Positions 1-8,498 of a stretch of DNA of 62,621 bases are shown piece by piece. Below the pieces are notes generated by a model, which searched no databases, was not told where the DNA came from, and worked only from the letters and a program-made list of their open reading frames with translations. The translations under genes were made by a program, and so were the position numbers. How positions within the stretch are numbered: the first letter of the stretch is position 1; each line of letters begins with the position of its first letter. This DNA is from Bacteroidales bacterium. GTDB taxonomy: Bacteria; Bacteroidota; Bacteroidia; Bacteroidales; Muribaculaceae. The DNA lies in assembly GCA_021205635.1 (NCBI GenBank), contig JAJPXC010000119.1, positions 1 through 62,621 of the forward strand, in the 5' to 3' direction.

Positions 1-1
1 C

Positions 2-229
2 TGCCGAAATCTTATTTACCGAAAACTTATGAAATTTTATTTGCAGATTACAGCCCCTTCGTCAGGGAATCCCGGTATCTTCGAGGATAGCACGCTTGCT
101 CCGATAGTGTTGTCTGTCAGCTGGTATGACCTTCAGGGACGCCGCGTAGACAATCCCGGCACTGGTGTATACATCCAACGCGAAATCCTGTCCGGAGGTA
201 GTATCCGCACCACGAAAATCATTCGATAA
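2..229 (+). CDS. C-terminal end of a secreted protein with a T9SS-type sorting tail (5' partial)
   Basis: The reading frame is open from the left edge of the window, so this is the tail of a longer protein whose start lies outside. The visible 75 residues end with a pattern typical of Bacteroidales cargo of the type IX secretion system: a WYDLQGRRV segment, a GVYI segment, then a basic C-terminus (TTKIIR). In characterised type A tails this beta-sandwich domain directs the protein through the outer membrane and is removed. The passenger cannot be identified. A strong hairpin terminator follows 32 bases after the stop. Confidence 0.65.
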   Translation, partial: CRNLIYRKLMKFYLQITAPSSGNPGIFEDSTLAPIVLSVSWYDLQGRRVDNPGTGVYIQREILSGGSIRTTKIIR

Positions 230-261
230 ACCAAAGTAATAACCTACTCAAATATACCACA

Positions 262-298
262 TGTCCGGGGCACCGCAGGGAGGTCCCGGACATTTTTT
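262..298 (+). terminator. Rho-independent terminator
   Basis: Perfect 8-bp stem (TGTCCGGG at 262-269, CCCGGACA at 285-292) followed immediately by six T residues. It ends transcription of the secreted-protein gene. The -33 box of the next promoter overlaps its last Ts. Confidence 0.85.
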
Positions 299-326
299 GA
301 AAATTTGCCCAAAATGTCTACCTTTG
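296..326 (+). promoter_or_regulatory. Bacteroidota-type promoter for the kinase/regulator pair
   Basis: TTTG at 296-299, a 19-nt gap, then TACCTTTG at 319-326, matching the Bacteroidota sigma-ABfr consensus. Transcription would begin near 333, downstream of the ATG at 314 that a gene finder would choose. If this promoter is real, the kinase probably starts at the in-frame GTG at 350. Confidence 0.6.
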
Positions 327-1354
327 TATTCCATATCGACACTGAAGCGGTGAGAAAAAGAAAGATCTGGTTCTATACCGGTGCCATCGTGCTCTATTAC
401 CTCTGGTTCCAGGCCTTCTATAACATGGTGGCCTGCGGGAAGGTGTATCCCTACCGCAGCACCGGCGAGGCGCTCTTAGGGATAGGGCTAAACTTTTTCT
501 CTATACTGGTGCTTTTCCTGCTCAACACCACGATAGTCTTCCGCCTCACAACGGCCCTACGCCTGCTCTGGGTAAAGATTATCACTGACGTAGCATGTTC
601 GGTAGCGGCCACCGTTGCGTTCAACATCATTTTTCTGGTGGTGCAGCGACAAACATGGGACCCTCAAGGCACCCTCGACTGGGCCGGTACCCTTCTGGGA
701 GACATGATGATACTGATGCTCAACGAGGCCGCCTATTTCCTGCTGCACTGGCGCCATGCCCGGGCACGCGAAGAACACATGCGCCTGTTAGCAACCCAGC
801 GGCAGTACGACCTGCTGAAAATGCAGGTAAACCCGCATTTCCTGTTCAACTCCCTGAATCTGCTGTACTCGCTGTCCAACCTTGACCTCGTGCGGTCGCA
901 GAAGTTTATGCTGTCGCTCTCTGAGATGTACCGCAACATACTCGAACGTCGCGACCTGGTAAAAGTGTCGGTGGCCGATGAACTGCGTTATACCCGCGCC
1001 TACTTCGAGGTGCTCGAGATGCGTTTCCCAGAATGTTTTACGGTAGAGATTACCGGCGCGCGTCAAGCTCAGGCTGCCGACCTCTACATCATCCCGTGCT
1101 GCCTGCAACTTCTGGTGGAGAACATCACAAAGCACAACGCCATGCGGCCTGAGCAACACATGACCATCACTATCGACATCTCCGACTCAGGATTGGTGGT
1201 GACCAATCCCTTACAACCCAAGATTAACCAACGTCCCGGAGATAATGCCGGTGTGGGCCTGCGCTACATAGCCGATGTTTACCGCAACCACGGCCTGTTC
1301 TTTACCTCCGAGAAGACCACAGATACTTTTGTGGCCACCATACCTTATCTCTGA
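314..1354 (+). CDS. LytS/YehU-type sensor histidine kinase
   Basis: Membrane sensor kinase of the His_kinase/HATPase_c family that pairs with LytTR regulators. About four hydrophobic segments lie in residues 18-145. The phospho-acceptor box contains NPHFLFNSLN (His about residue 175). An N-box-like LLVENITKHN follows, and then a GVGLRYI glycine motif of the ATP-binding domain. It would autophosphorylate and pass phosphate to the regulator encoded 5 bp downstream. The ATG at 314 is used here, but a promoter with its -7 box at 319-326 suggests that translation may begin at GTG 350, which would give a more usual membrane-protein N-terminus (RKRKIWFYTG). The ligand cannot be predicted. Confidence 0.88.
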   Translation: MSTFVFHIDTEAVRKRKIWFYTGAIVLYYLWFQAFYNMVACGKVYPYRSTGEALLGIGLNFFSILVLFLLNTTIVFRLTTALRLLWVKIITDVACSVAATVAFNIIFLVVQRQTWDPQGTLDWAGTLLGDMMILMLNEAAYFLLHWRHARAREEHMRLLATQRQYDLLKMQVNPHFLFNSLNLLYSLSNLDLVRSQKFMLSLSEMYRNILERRDLVKVSVADELRYTRAYFEVLEMRFPECFTVEITGARQAQAADLYIIPCCLQLLVENITKHNAMRPEQHMTITIDISDSGLVVTNPLQPKINQRPGDNAGVGLRYIADVYRNHGLFFTSEKTTDTFVATIPYL

Positions 1355-1359
1355 AAGCC

Positions 1360-2097
1360 ATGAACATTGCAATCTTCGAAGACGAACTCTTTGCCCGTGA
1401 ACAGCTCAAACTGTTTCTGCGTCGTTTGCGCCCGCAATGGCAGGTGGTGAAAGAGAGCAATTCTCTCGCTGAGGCCATAAGTTACTTCAACACGCCCTCC
1501 GGAGAATCGCACACCCCCGACCTTATTTTCATGGACATCGAGCTCAGCGACGGATCATGCTTCGACATCTTCGACCGTGCGGCCATCAGCTCTCCCGTGG
1601 TATTCACCACGGCTTATGACAACTTTGCCCTGCAGGCCTTCAAAACTCCAGGAATCGACTACATACTAAAGCCGGTAACCGAGGAGAGCCTTTTGCGAGC
1701 CATCAACAAGTTCGAACAACACTTTGCCCGCACCACGCCACGCTCGACTCCCGGCACCGACCGAGTGCTCTGCGTGGCAGGGAACAACTACAGCGCAGTG
1801 CCTTTTGACGATATAGCCTGGTTACGGGCAGACGGCAAGTATGTCGAGATTACCGATTTCCGAGGCGTTACATATCTGGCCGCAACAACCAATCTGTCGA
1901 ACCTGGCCAGCGAACTCCCCCGCGACCGTTTCTTCCAGATCTCTCGCTCGTTCATGACCAACGTCAAGGCTCTTGAGAAGGTGTCGAAGCAGTTCAAGGG
2001 ACGGTTGTCGGTAACTTTGCGCGCCAGCGGCGTCACCGAACGAGTCATCGTCTCCTCCGCGCGCCGCAACGCTTTCCTCGATTGGTATGGCCGCTAA
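1360..2097 (+). CDS. LytTR-family response regulator
   Basis: The 245-residue protein has an N-terminal receiver domain (acidic patch IFEDE at residues 5-9, phospho-acceptor Asp about residue 59 in IFMDIEL, conserved Lys in DYILKPV). A C-terminal LytTR DNA-binding domain spans about residues 135-240, with typical DGKYVEI and LPRDRFFQISRSFMTN signatures. It is translated from an ATG five bases after the kinase stop, so the two form a two-gene operon. LytTR regulators bind paired direct repeats in promoters. No such target repeat was identified nearby, so the regulon is unknown. Confidence 0.92.
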   Translation: MNIAIFEDELFAREQLKLFLRRLRPQWQVVKESNSLAEAISYFNTPSGESHTPDLIFMDIELSDGSCFDIFDRAAISSPVVFTTAYDNFALQAFKTPGIDYILKPVTEESLLRAINKFEQHFARTTPRSTPGTDRVLCVAGNNYSAVPFDDIAWLRADGKYVEITDFRGVTYLAATTNLSNLASELPRDRFFQISRSFMTNVKALEKVSKQFKGRLSVTLRASGVTERVIVSSARRNAFLDWYGR

Positions 2098-2169
2098 CTC
2101 TCACTTTCATTTTTACTGTTGTCCTCGCAAATTATTTTTCTCTGACAAATTTGATATCGAATGGCTAGC

Positions 2170-2201
2170 TTTGGCCGTTTGTGGGGATTTTTGTACCTTT
2201 G
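2170..2201 (+). promoter_or_regulatory. Promoter of the transcarbamylase gene
   Basis: TTTG at 2170-2173, a 20-nt gap, and TACCTTTG at 2194-2201. The predicted transcription start is near 2208, leaving a leader of about 27 nt before the ATG at 2235. This rules out the earlier in-frame codon at 2181 as the start. Confidence 0.75.
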
Positions 2202-2234
2202 CGGTGCTACACATATATTAAAAACGGGAAAGAT

Positions 2235-3188
2235 ATGCGCCATTTCACCAACGTCAACGATATAGGCGACCTCCGCGAGGCCGTCAAGGAAGCGCTCGAA
2301 GTGAAGAACAATCGCTTCGGCTACAAACATTTAGGCCAGGATAAAACCTTGCTGATGATATTCTTCAACTCATCGCTGCGCACGCGCCTGTCCACCCAGA
2401 AAGCCGCCATGAACCTGGGCATGAACACAATCGTGCTCGACGTCAACCAGGGAGCGTGGAAACTCGAGACCGAGCGCGGGGTGATCATGGACGGCGACAA
2501 GCCCGAGCACCTGCTCGAGGCCGTGCCAGTGATGGGTTGCTATTGCGACGTCATCGGCGTGCGCTCGTTCGCCCGCTTCGAGTCGAAGGAAGACGACTAT
2601 AACGAGAAGATACTCAACCAGTTCATCGAGCATTCGGGGCGCCCCGTGTTCTCGATGGAGGCAGCGACGCGTCACCCGCTACAGAGTTTCGCCGACCTCA
2701 TCACAATCGAGGAGAACAAAACCAAGGAGCGTCCCAAGGTGGTGATGACCTGGGCGCCCCACCCTAAGTCGCTGCCGCAGGCCGTTCCCAACTCGTTCGC
2801 CGAGTGGATGAACGCCGCCGGCTACGACTTCGTGATTACCCATCCCGAGGGATATGAGCTGGATCCGAAATTCGTGGGGAACGCCCGCGTGGAGTACGAC
2901 CAGGACAAGGCCCTGGAGGGGGCCGACTTCGTGTACGCCAAAAATTGGAGCGCCTACGCCGACCCCAACTACGGCAAGGTGATCAATATGGATCGCGGCT
3001 GGACCGTCACCGCCGAGAAGATGGCCTTGACCAACAATGCCAAGTTCATGCACTGCCTGCCCGTGCGCCGCAACATGATCGTGAGCGACGACGTGATCGA
3101 AAGCGCCAATTCCTTGGTGATCCCGGAGGCCGCCAACCGCGAGATCTCGGCCCAGGTGGTGCTGAAACGCATCCTCGAAGGACTATAG
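2235..3188 (+). CDS. argF': N-succinylornithine (acetylornithine-type) carbamoyltransferase
   Basis: The 317-residue enzyme belongs to the aspartate/ornithine carbamoyltransferase superfamily and acts in arginine synthesis. The carbamoyl-phosphate loop reads FFNSSLRTR rather than the STRTR of ordinary ornithine transcarbamylases. A proline-containing loop (DGDKPEHLLEAVPV) and the C-terminal HCLPVRR motif match the Bacteroides enzyme that carbamoylates N-succinyl-L-ornithine. Family assignment is firm; succinyl rather than acetyl substrate is inferred from the Bacteroidales context. The start is fixed by the promoter at 2170-2201. The gene appears monocistronic and is followed by a minus-strand small-RNA candidate. 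Confidence 0.92.
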   Translation: MRHFTNVNDIGDLREAVKEALEVKNNRFGYKHLGQDKTLLMIFFNSSLRTRLSTQKAAMNLGMNTIVLDVNQGAWKLETERGVIMDGDKPEHLLEAVPVMGCYCDVIGVRSFARFESKEDDYNEKILNQFIEHSGRPVFSMEAATRHPLQSFADLITIEENKTKERPKVVMTWAPHPKSLPQAVPNSFAEWMNAAGYDFVITHPEGYELDPKFVGNARVEYDQDKALEGADFVYAKNWSAYADPNYGKVINMDRGWTVTAEKMALTNNAKFMHCLPVRRNMIVSDDVIESANSLVIPEAANREISAQVVLKRILEGL

Positions 3189-3202
3189 CCGCTATAAAAC
3201 GG

Positions 3203-3296
3203 AAAAAGAGCCGCTCGGCTCTCGGGTAAAAACAAAAAAAATTACTCGTCATCACGACGAATAATCTTCTTACCTTAAATCTAATACCATGAAAAA
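3203..3296 (-). ncRNA. Candidate small RNA, about 95 nt, convergent to the transcarbamylase gene
   Basis: A complete minus-strand transcription unit without an ORF. The promoter has TTG at 3330-3332, a 19-nt gap and TAACTTTG at 3303-3310. The terminator is AGAGCCG/CGGCTCT at 3207-3222 followed on the minus strand by Ts. Between them lie a TCGTC/GACGA hairpin (3247-3261) and a segment (3263-3279) that recurs in inverted orientation at 48418-48435. The start site is inferred from the -7 box. It could act as a trans-acting sRNA or an antisense 3' modulator. It matches no RNA family that I can name. Confidence 0.4.
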
Positions 3297-3302
3297 CTGA
3301 TG

Positions 3303-3332
3303 CAAAGTTAAGCATAAGTTTTGTATCCGCAA
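3303..3332 (-). promoter_or_regulatory. Minus-strand promoter of the small RNA candidate
   Basis: Reading on the minus strand: TTG (3332-3330), 19-nt gap, TAACTTTG (3310-3303). It faces away from the rel gene and toward the 3' end of the transcarbamylase gene. The only visible product is the candidate RNA at 3203-3296. Confidence 0.55.
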
Positions 3333-3421
3333 TAGGGACAACCGATTTTTAACTGATTTTAACCGCAAAATTGCGTTTATAACAGATTTTTAGACCTAAC
3401 TGTAGAAAGATTTTATACGTC

Positions 3422-5620
3422 ATGACCGATTTTCACAACATATATACCGAGCCCGGGCGAATCGCCCGACTCTACCGCGAGCTGGCAAGAGCCGCCCGCG
3501 GCGTCGCGCAGGAGGGCGACCGCGAGGCAATCGCTCGCGCCCTTCGCAAGGGCTTCGACAAGGGTGTCCTCGCTGTCGACAGTCATGGCGTGGAGCCTAT
3601 CGCCCGTCAATTGGACACGGCCGTTACGTTGTGTCAAATGGTCGACGCCGACCGCTCGATGATTGTGGCCATTTTGGTTCACACACTTGTCACTCACGAG
3701 GTTATGACCCTGGCCGAGGTGGAGAAGCAGTGGGGCAAGGACATTGCCGCGCTCGTGGAGGGATTGGTGAAAGTCGAGAGCCTCTACCGCAAGCGCTCGG
3801 GCGACGTGAGCGACAATTTCCGCAAACTCCTGCTGACATTCGCCCAGGATATCCGCGTGATTATCATCATGATAGTCGACCGCTTGGCCCTGATGCGGGC
3901 TATCAACCACCACCCCGACGAGCCGTTCGTCGTCGAGACAGCCTACGAGGCCGGATACCTCTACGCTCCCCTCGCCCATCGACTGGGATTGTACGCTATA
4001 AAGTCGGAACTGGAGGACATGTCGCTCAAATACACCCACCGCGACATCTACACCTCCATAGCCCACAAGCTCAACCAGCGCAAAGCGGCCCGCGACGCCT
4101 ATATCGCCGATTTCATCGCCCCAATTCGCAAAAAGCTTGAACAGACCGACTTACGCTTCGAGATCAAGGGTCGCACCAAATCTATCTACTCCATCTGGAA
4201 CAAGATGAAGAAGCAGGGCGCCGACATCGACCACATCTACGACCTCTTCGCCATACGCATCATCCTCGACTCCGAACCGGCCAAGGAAAAGAGCGACTGC
4301 TGGAACGTCTACTCGGTGGTAACCGATATGTACCAACCCAACCCGTCGCGCCTAAAGGACTGGTTGTCAATTCCCAAGAGCAACGGTTACGAGAGCCTGC
4401 ATATCACCGTTAACGGTCCTGGCGGCAAATGGGTGGAGGTGCAGATACGCACGCGTCGCATGGACGCCATCGCCGAGCGCGGTCTCGCGGCCCACTGGAA
4501 ATACAAAGGCATCCAAGCCGAGCAAAACCTCGACGCGTGGATGAACAACGTGCGCGACATCCTCGAGGCCGCCGAGTCGGGTCCTATGGAGCTGATGAAG
4601 AACATGAAGATGGACGTCTACGACAAGGAGGTGTTCGTCTTCACCCCCAAGGGCGACCTCTACCGTCTCCCCCTTGGCGCCTCGGTGCTCGATTTCGCCT
4701 TCAACATCCACTCGCGCATCGGCGAGCAGTGCATCGGCGGCAAGGTCAACGGCAAGAACCAGAAAATCAACTACAAGCTCCAAAGCGGCGACACGGTAGA
4801 GATCCTTACCTCCTCCTCCCAGAAGCCAAAATTGGACTGGCTCAACTTCGTCGTCACCTCCAAGGCGCGCTCCAAAATCAAGCAAACGATCAAGGAGGAG
4901 GGAAACAAGATGGCCGAACTGGGCCGCGAACTCCTCGCCCGTCGCTTCAAGAACCGCAAGATCGAGATGGAGGAGGCCAAGCTCATGCGCGTCGTCAAGA
5001 AGATGGGCTACAAAATGGTCACCGACTTCTTCAAGGCACTCTCGGAGGAGCAGCTCGATCCCGGCGCCGTGATTGACAGCTACTTGACCATCGACGCGCC
5101 AGCCACGGAGGCCACAACGGTTTCGGCCGAGGAATTCGTGCAGCAACCCACGGCCAAGACGCAACCCTCCAGCGACGTGCTCGTCATCGGCAACGACATC
5201 AAGGGCCTGAACTATCGTTTGGCCAAGTGCTGCAACCCGATTTACGGCGACCCAGTGTTCGGCTTCGTGTCGGCCGAGGGTGTAATCAAGGTGCACCGCG
5301 ACGACTGCCCCAACGCCCGCAACATCCGCCAAAAATACCCCTACCGAATCATCCCCACTCGTTGGTCGGGCAAACTCGGTGACCAGTTACCTGCGACCTT
5401 ACGCGTTGTGGGTCAGGACGATATCGGCATCGTCACCAATATCACCTCGATAATCAACAAGGAGGGTTCCTCCTCCCTGCGATCAATTTCGATCGACTCT
5501 CACGACGGCCTCTTCCAAGGCTACCTCGTGGTGGGCGTCAAGGACACCCAGGCGCTCAACAACCTCATCAAGAAAATCTTACAAGTAAAAGGCGTAAAAG
5601 ATGTACAACGCAGTAACTAA
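3422..5620 (+). CDS. rel: RelA/SpoT-family (p)ppGpp synthetase with degenerate hydrolase domain
   Basis: Long RSH protein, 732 residues. The N-terminal HD hydrolase fold (about 20-200) has lost its signature: the HDxxED site reads HTLVTH at residues 87-92, and the later NMR motif reads ALMR. The synthetase domain (about 245-370) is intact, with GRTKSIYSIWNKM, IYDLFAIRI, GYESLH and VEVQIRT. A TGS domain (about 400-460), a conserved Cys pair (LAKCCNP) and a C-terminal ACT domain follow. By sequence it should make but not degrade alarmone, like E. coli RelA, so a second RSH enzyme elsewhere would be expected to hydrolyse it. Its end overlaps the possible start of the next gene. Confidence 0.93.
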   Translation: MTDFHNIYTEPGRIARLYRELARAARGVAQEGDREAIARALRKGFDKGVLAVDSHGVEPIARQLDTAVTLCQMVDADRSMIVAILVHTLVTHEVMTLAEVEKQWGKDIAALVEGLVKVESLYRKRSGDVSDNFRKLLLTFAQDIRVIIIMIVDRLALMRAINHHPDEPFVVETAYEAGYLYAPLAHRLGLYAIKSELEDMSLKYTHRDIYTSIAHKLNQRKAARDAYIADFIAPIRKKLEQTDLRFEIKGRTKSIYSIWNKMKKQGADIDHIYDLFAIRIILDSEPAKEKSDCWNVYSVVTDMYQPNPSRLKDWLSIPKSNGYESLHITVNGPGGKWVEVQIRTRRMDAIAERGLAAHWKYKGIQAEQNLDAWMNNVRDILEAAESGPMELMKNMKMDVYDKEVFVFTPKGDLYRLPLGASVLDFAFNIHSRIGEQCIGGKVNGKNQKINYKLQSGDTVEILTSSSQKPKLDWLNFVVTSKARSKIKQTIKEEGNKMAELGRELLARRFKNRKIEMEEAKLMRVVKKMGYKMVTDFFKALSEEQLDPGAVIDSYLTIDAPATEATTVSAEEFVQQPTAKTQPSSDVLVIGNDIKGLNYRLAKCCNPIYGDPVFGFVSAEGVIKVHRDDCPNARNIRQKYPYRIIPTRWSGKLGDQLPATLRVVGQDDIGIVTNITSIINKEGSSSLRSISIDSHDGLFQGYLVVGVKDTQALNNLIKKILQVKGVKDVQRSN

Positions 5621-6425
5621 AACCATGATTATCCTGGCCTTAGCCCTGGTGGCTACGGCGTGTGGCAAACCCCAATCAACCCGCGAGGCCGAGGCCCTCT
5701 ATGCCCAGGCCGACAGCGCCTACGCCCAAGGAGCCTTCGACACTGCATTGGCCCTCTTGGACTCCATCGACCACGCCTACCCCGGCGAGATAGCTACCCG
5801 CAATGAGGGGTTGCGCCTGCGTCCCAAGGTACAGGAGGAGCTGTCTAAAATCGAGTTCTCCCAGATGGATTCGCTGGTTGCCGCTCTGCAGGTGCGCTAC
5901 GACTCAATCGTGTCGCTAATGACAAAGGTGTCGACCCCCGACTTCGCCGAGGGATACTGGGTTGCCACCGAGGGACGCAACCCTCGCCTGGTGAGCGGTG
6001 ACGGTATCGAGGGACGCGTTACCGAAACGGGCGAGTTCTACATGGTATCGTCGTTGTGCCCCTCCAACGTTCACCATCAATGGTTTACGCTCTCAACTGG
6101 GAGTGCCGACGCGTCGACGCAGGTTGTGCCTTATGACGGCGAACTCAACTATCGCGTCAACGGCGGCGAAGTGGTGACCTACATGACCGCCGCATGCTCG
6201 GCCGTAGGGCAATTCGCAGCCGATCATCGCGACGAAACCCTCACCGTCACCTACCGCGGGGAGCGCACCAAGAAGCAGAAGCTTACCCCCGCACAAGCCC
6301 ACGGCCTTGGCACCGCCTGGGACTTCGCCCAGACCCTCTCCGCATTCCGCCGCGCCTCGATCGAGCGCGAGCGCCTCAACCGCCAGCTCGCCATCACCCG
6401 CGACCAGCAAGCCCGCATCGAATAG
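5601..6425 (+). CDS. Putative lipoprotein with N-terminal TPR-like segment, function unknown
   Basis: The signal sequence ends in a lipobox (LVATAC), so the mature protein should be lipid-anchored. Residues after the Cys resemble one TPR-like helical pair (ALYAQADSAYAQGAFDTALALLDSI), followed by a charged helical stretch and a beta-rich domain. Two ATGs are possible: 5601, which overlaps the rel stop by 20 nt and gives a Lys in the n-region, or 5625, five bases after that stop, which gives a signal peptide with no positive charge. The first is used here. Tight spacing suggests co-transcription with rel. I do not recognise the C-terminal family. Confidence 0.75.
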   Translation: MYNAVTKTMIILALALVATACGKPQSTREAEALYAQADSAYAQGAFDTALALLDSIDHAYPGEIATRNEGLRLRPKVQEELSKIEFSQMDSLVAALQVRYDSIVSLMTKVSTPDFAEGYWVATEGRNPRLVSGDGIEGRVTETGEFYMVSSLCPSNVHHQWFTLSTGSADASTQVVPYDGELNYRVNGGEVVTYMTAACSAVGQFAADHRDETLTVTYRGERTKKQKLTPAQAHGLGTAWDFAQTLSAFRRASIERERLNRQLAITRDQQARIE

Positions 6426-6444
6426 TGCAAGCGTCCGCGCAGCC

Positions 6445-6468
6445 TAGGGGGGCCGGCCTTGGACGGCC
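6445..6468 (+). repeat. GC-rich intergenic element, copy 1 (TAGGGGGCC family)
   Basis: Starts TAGGGGGG and continues CCGGCCTTGGACGGCC. Related copies lie at 14759-14805, 57314-57331 and 62409-62460. The GGCC blocks on either side of TTGGA could pair as a short hairpin. All copies are intergenic. Confidence 0.6.
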
Positions 6469-6511
6469 TTCTCGTATTTCGTTTTTTGATCTATCGAATA
6501 TTCGGGCATTC

Positions 6512-6547
6512 GAGACTCCCAAGATTCCCGAGATTCCCGGAAATCCC
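6512..6547 (+). repeat. 9-bp tandem repeat (GAGATTCCC-like), about 4 units
   Basis: Units GAGACTCCC, AAGATTCCC, GAGATTCCC and GGAAATCCC run head to tail. Similar TCCCG-rich repeats occur after the T9SS cargo gene at 53424-53485 and beside purC near 22915-22935. With the GC-rich element upstream, these fill most of the 222-bp gap before the SDR gene. A small CGGGGC/GCCCCG hairpin (about 6606-6623) lies just upstream of the next start. Confidence 0.6.
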
Positions 6548-6647
6548 GAACACACGACATGCTCCTCCGAACCTCAATAGGCCTGAAATTGTTTTATCTT
6601 TAGGCACGGGGCGATAGTGCCCCGGCGCGACTTAATTATATGTGGTC

Positions 6648-7484
6648 ATGGAACAAAAAGGCTATTATAAGGACTGGCTGCACCGCAAGGAAGGCACGAA
6701 AATCGTGATTATGGGCGCCGGCTCGGGTCAAGGACTACGCGCCGCCGTGATGCTGGCTTTGGCTGGCTGGAAAGTGGGAGTGGCCGGCCGTAACGTAAAG
6801 GTACTAAAGGCTATAAAGCAGAAATTCCCCAAGAACGTCGAGTGGGCCGAGATCGATGTCACCCACGACGACGCACCCAAACGCCTCGAAGGGCTTATCA
6901 ACAAGCTCGGGGGCATGGATATTTACTTCCATGTGGCTGGCATCCAATACATTAACCCCGAGTTGATGATTTCGCAGGAGGTTGAGACGCTGGAAACCGA
7001 GTGCGTGGGCTTCGCCCGCATGCTCTGCGCCGCCTACCATTACTTCCGCTTCTCGGGCCGCAAGGGACAAATCGCCGCCATCACCTCAGTGGGTGGCACC
7101 CGTGGCACCGGGGCTATCGCCAGCTATTCGGCGGGCAAGAAATTCGGCCAAACCTACATTGAGGCACTCGCCCAATTGGCTCACATCCAAAAGGTTGACG
7201 TGAAATTCACGGACATCCGCCCCGGATGGATCCGCACTCCCCTGGAGCTAGACGAACTCGACTACCCCATCAACATGACCATGAGCTACGCCGTACCGCA
7301 GATCCTTAAGGCCATCGTCGACAAGAAGCGCGTGGCCGTGATCGACTGGCGCTGGCGTGGCGTTTACTACCTGTGGCGCCGCATCCCACGCTACATCTGG
7401 GAACGCATGACCCCTCCCATCTGCTCCAAGGCACCCGAATCGGAGGTGCAGAAAAACGCCGAGCTGGAGACCACTACGATTTAA
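6648..7484 (+). CDS. Short-chain dehydrogenase/reductase
   Basis: The 278-residue classical SDR has a Rossmann nucleotide motif (GAGSGQG about residues 22-28), an HVAGIQ segment equivalent to NAG, a catalytic Ser in ITSVGG and the YxxxK pair in ASYSAGKKFGQ. The C-terminal WRWRGVYYLWRRIPR segment, aromatic and basic, may touch the membrane, as seen in several Bacteroidota SDRs annotated only as such. The substrate cannot be predicted. ATG 6648 was chosen over GTG 6642. It ends convergent to, and only overlapping slightly with, the WYL regulator on the other strand. Confidence 0.85.
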   Translation: MEQKGYYKDWLHRKEGTKIVIMGAGSGQGLRAAVMLALAGWKVGVAGRNVKVLKAIKQKFPKNVEWAEIDVTHDDAPKRLEGLINKLGGMDIYFHVAGIQYINPELMISQEVETLETECVGFARMLCAAYHYFRFSGRKGQIAAITSVGGTRGTGAIASYSAGKKFGQTYIEALAQLAHIQKVDVKFTDIRPGWIRTPLELDELDYPINMTMSYAVPQILKAIVDKKRVAVIDWRWRGVYYLWRRIPRYIWERMTPPICSKAPESEVQKNAELETTTI

Positions 7485-8484
7485 GGTAACGGGTGGAGGC
7501 CATGAGGATATGCTGGCTCACGCGGTGTCGCAGTTCCCGCGGCGCAAGCACCTCCAGATGTTCGGCAAACCCCAATAGTAACCGCTCCAACTCGAAATTG
7601 AGGATTACCTCCAAGTGGAGAATCCCCGAGCCATCAGGCCTCTTCTCGGTAAGCATCTGGCTGCCGTGAAGGGGCTTGGTGATCATATAGGGCAGTGTCT
7701 CGGCGTCGACCCACAGGGTCACGTGGCGGGGACGAGTGCTCGGGTCGCGGGTCACGCCCACCATCTGCCCGATGTACTCGGAGGCGCGGAAAAACGTATT
7801 TGGCACGTAGGGATTATCCTTGTCCTCCCGCACGGCGCAAATTCGATCCAAGGCCAACGTCATCACCGCTTTTCCATTCCAGGGGTGACCGATGACGAAC
7901 CATCGGTTGTTGAACTCCTTCAACAGGTAGGGTGACAACTGGATGTCGCCGGGTGTTCGTTGGCGGAACGACTGGTAACTCACCACAATCGGCTTCTGGT
8001 CGCGAATCAGGTCATAGAGGGTGGACAGATGCTCCAAGCCCCGTAGCCGCTCGTTGGTGTCGAGCCACACGATCGGCTCCTGATTGCGCTCAAGATTGAT
8101 GCTCTCCTGAAGGCGCGCTATCAGGTCCTCCTGTTGTCCCAAGCCGCGGAAACCCTGGTAGTGACGGAAGATATCAAGGGCCGAGGACAGTTCTTGCAGG
8201 TCGCGCTCGCTCAGGGGCATGTTGCGGATGGAGAACTTCGGATCCTCGTAGGAGTAATATTTGCGCTCGCGCACCACTATCGGGGCGTTATATCCCAATT
8301 CCGACGAGCGCAGCAACTGGATATCGCGCTGAGTGGTGCGCAGCGACAGTTCCTCGGCGTAGCCAAGCTCGTTGAGGGCGTCGTAACACGCGTCGTTGAG
8401 TTCTTGAAGGGTGCATTGTCGGCCGCGTTGAAGGCAACGGTCGATGGTGCGCAGGCGCACGATGGTATTTCGATTTACAGGCAC
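7474..8484 (-). CDS. WYL-domain transcriptional regulator
   Basis: 336 residues, GTG start. The N-terminal winged helix-turn-helix covers about residues 1-80 (RLRTIDRCLQR, LSLRTTQRDIQLL). A WYL domain is at about 145-250, with VVSYQSF, SPYLLKEFNNRWFVIG and LALDRI signatures, and a WCX-type C-terminal extension follows. WYL proteins regulate DNA-damage, defence and metabolic genes and bind a ligand, often nucleic acid. The gene is divergent from a AAA+ ATPase, with a heptamer array 15 bp upstream of its start. It overlaps the 3' end of the SDR gene by 11 bp. The regulated target is unknown; the divergent ATPase is the obvious candidate. Confidence 0.88.
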   Translation of the reverse strand: MPVNRNTIVRLRTIDRCLQRGRQCTLQELNDACYDALNELGYAEELSLRTTQRDIQLLRSSELGYNAPIVVRERKYYSYEDPKFSIRNMPLSERDLQELSSALDIFRHYQGFRGLGQQEDLIARLQESINLERNQEPIVWLDTNERLRGLEHLSTLYDLIRDQKPIVVSYQSFRQRTPGDIQLSPYLLKEFNNRWFVIGHPWNGKAVMTLALDRICAVREDKDNPYVPNTFFRASEYIGQMVGVTRDPSTRPRHVTLWVDAETLPYMITKPLHGSQMLTEKRPDGSGILHLEVILNFELERLLLGFAEHLEVLAPRELRHRVSQHILMASTRYLKS

Positions 8485-8498
8485 GGGAATGAAGTTTT

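Noticed and set aside
2181..2234. Earlier start for the transcarbamylase
   Set aside because: The codon lies between the -33 and -7 boxes of the gene's own promoter, so it cannot be in the mRNA.
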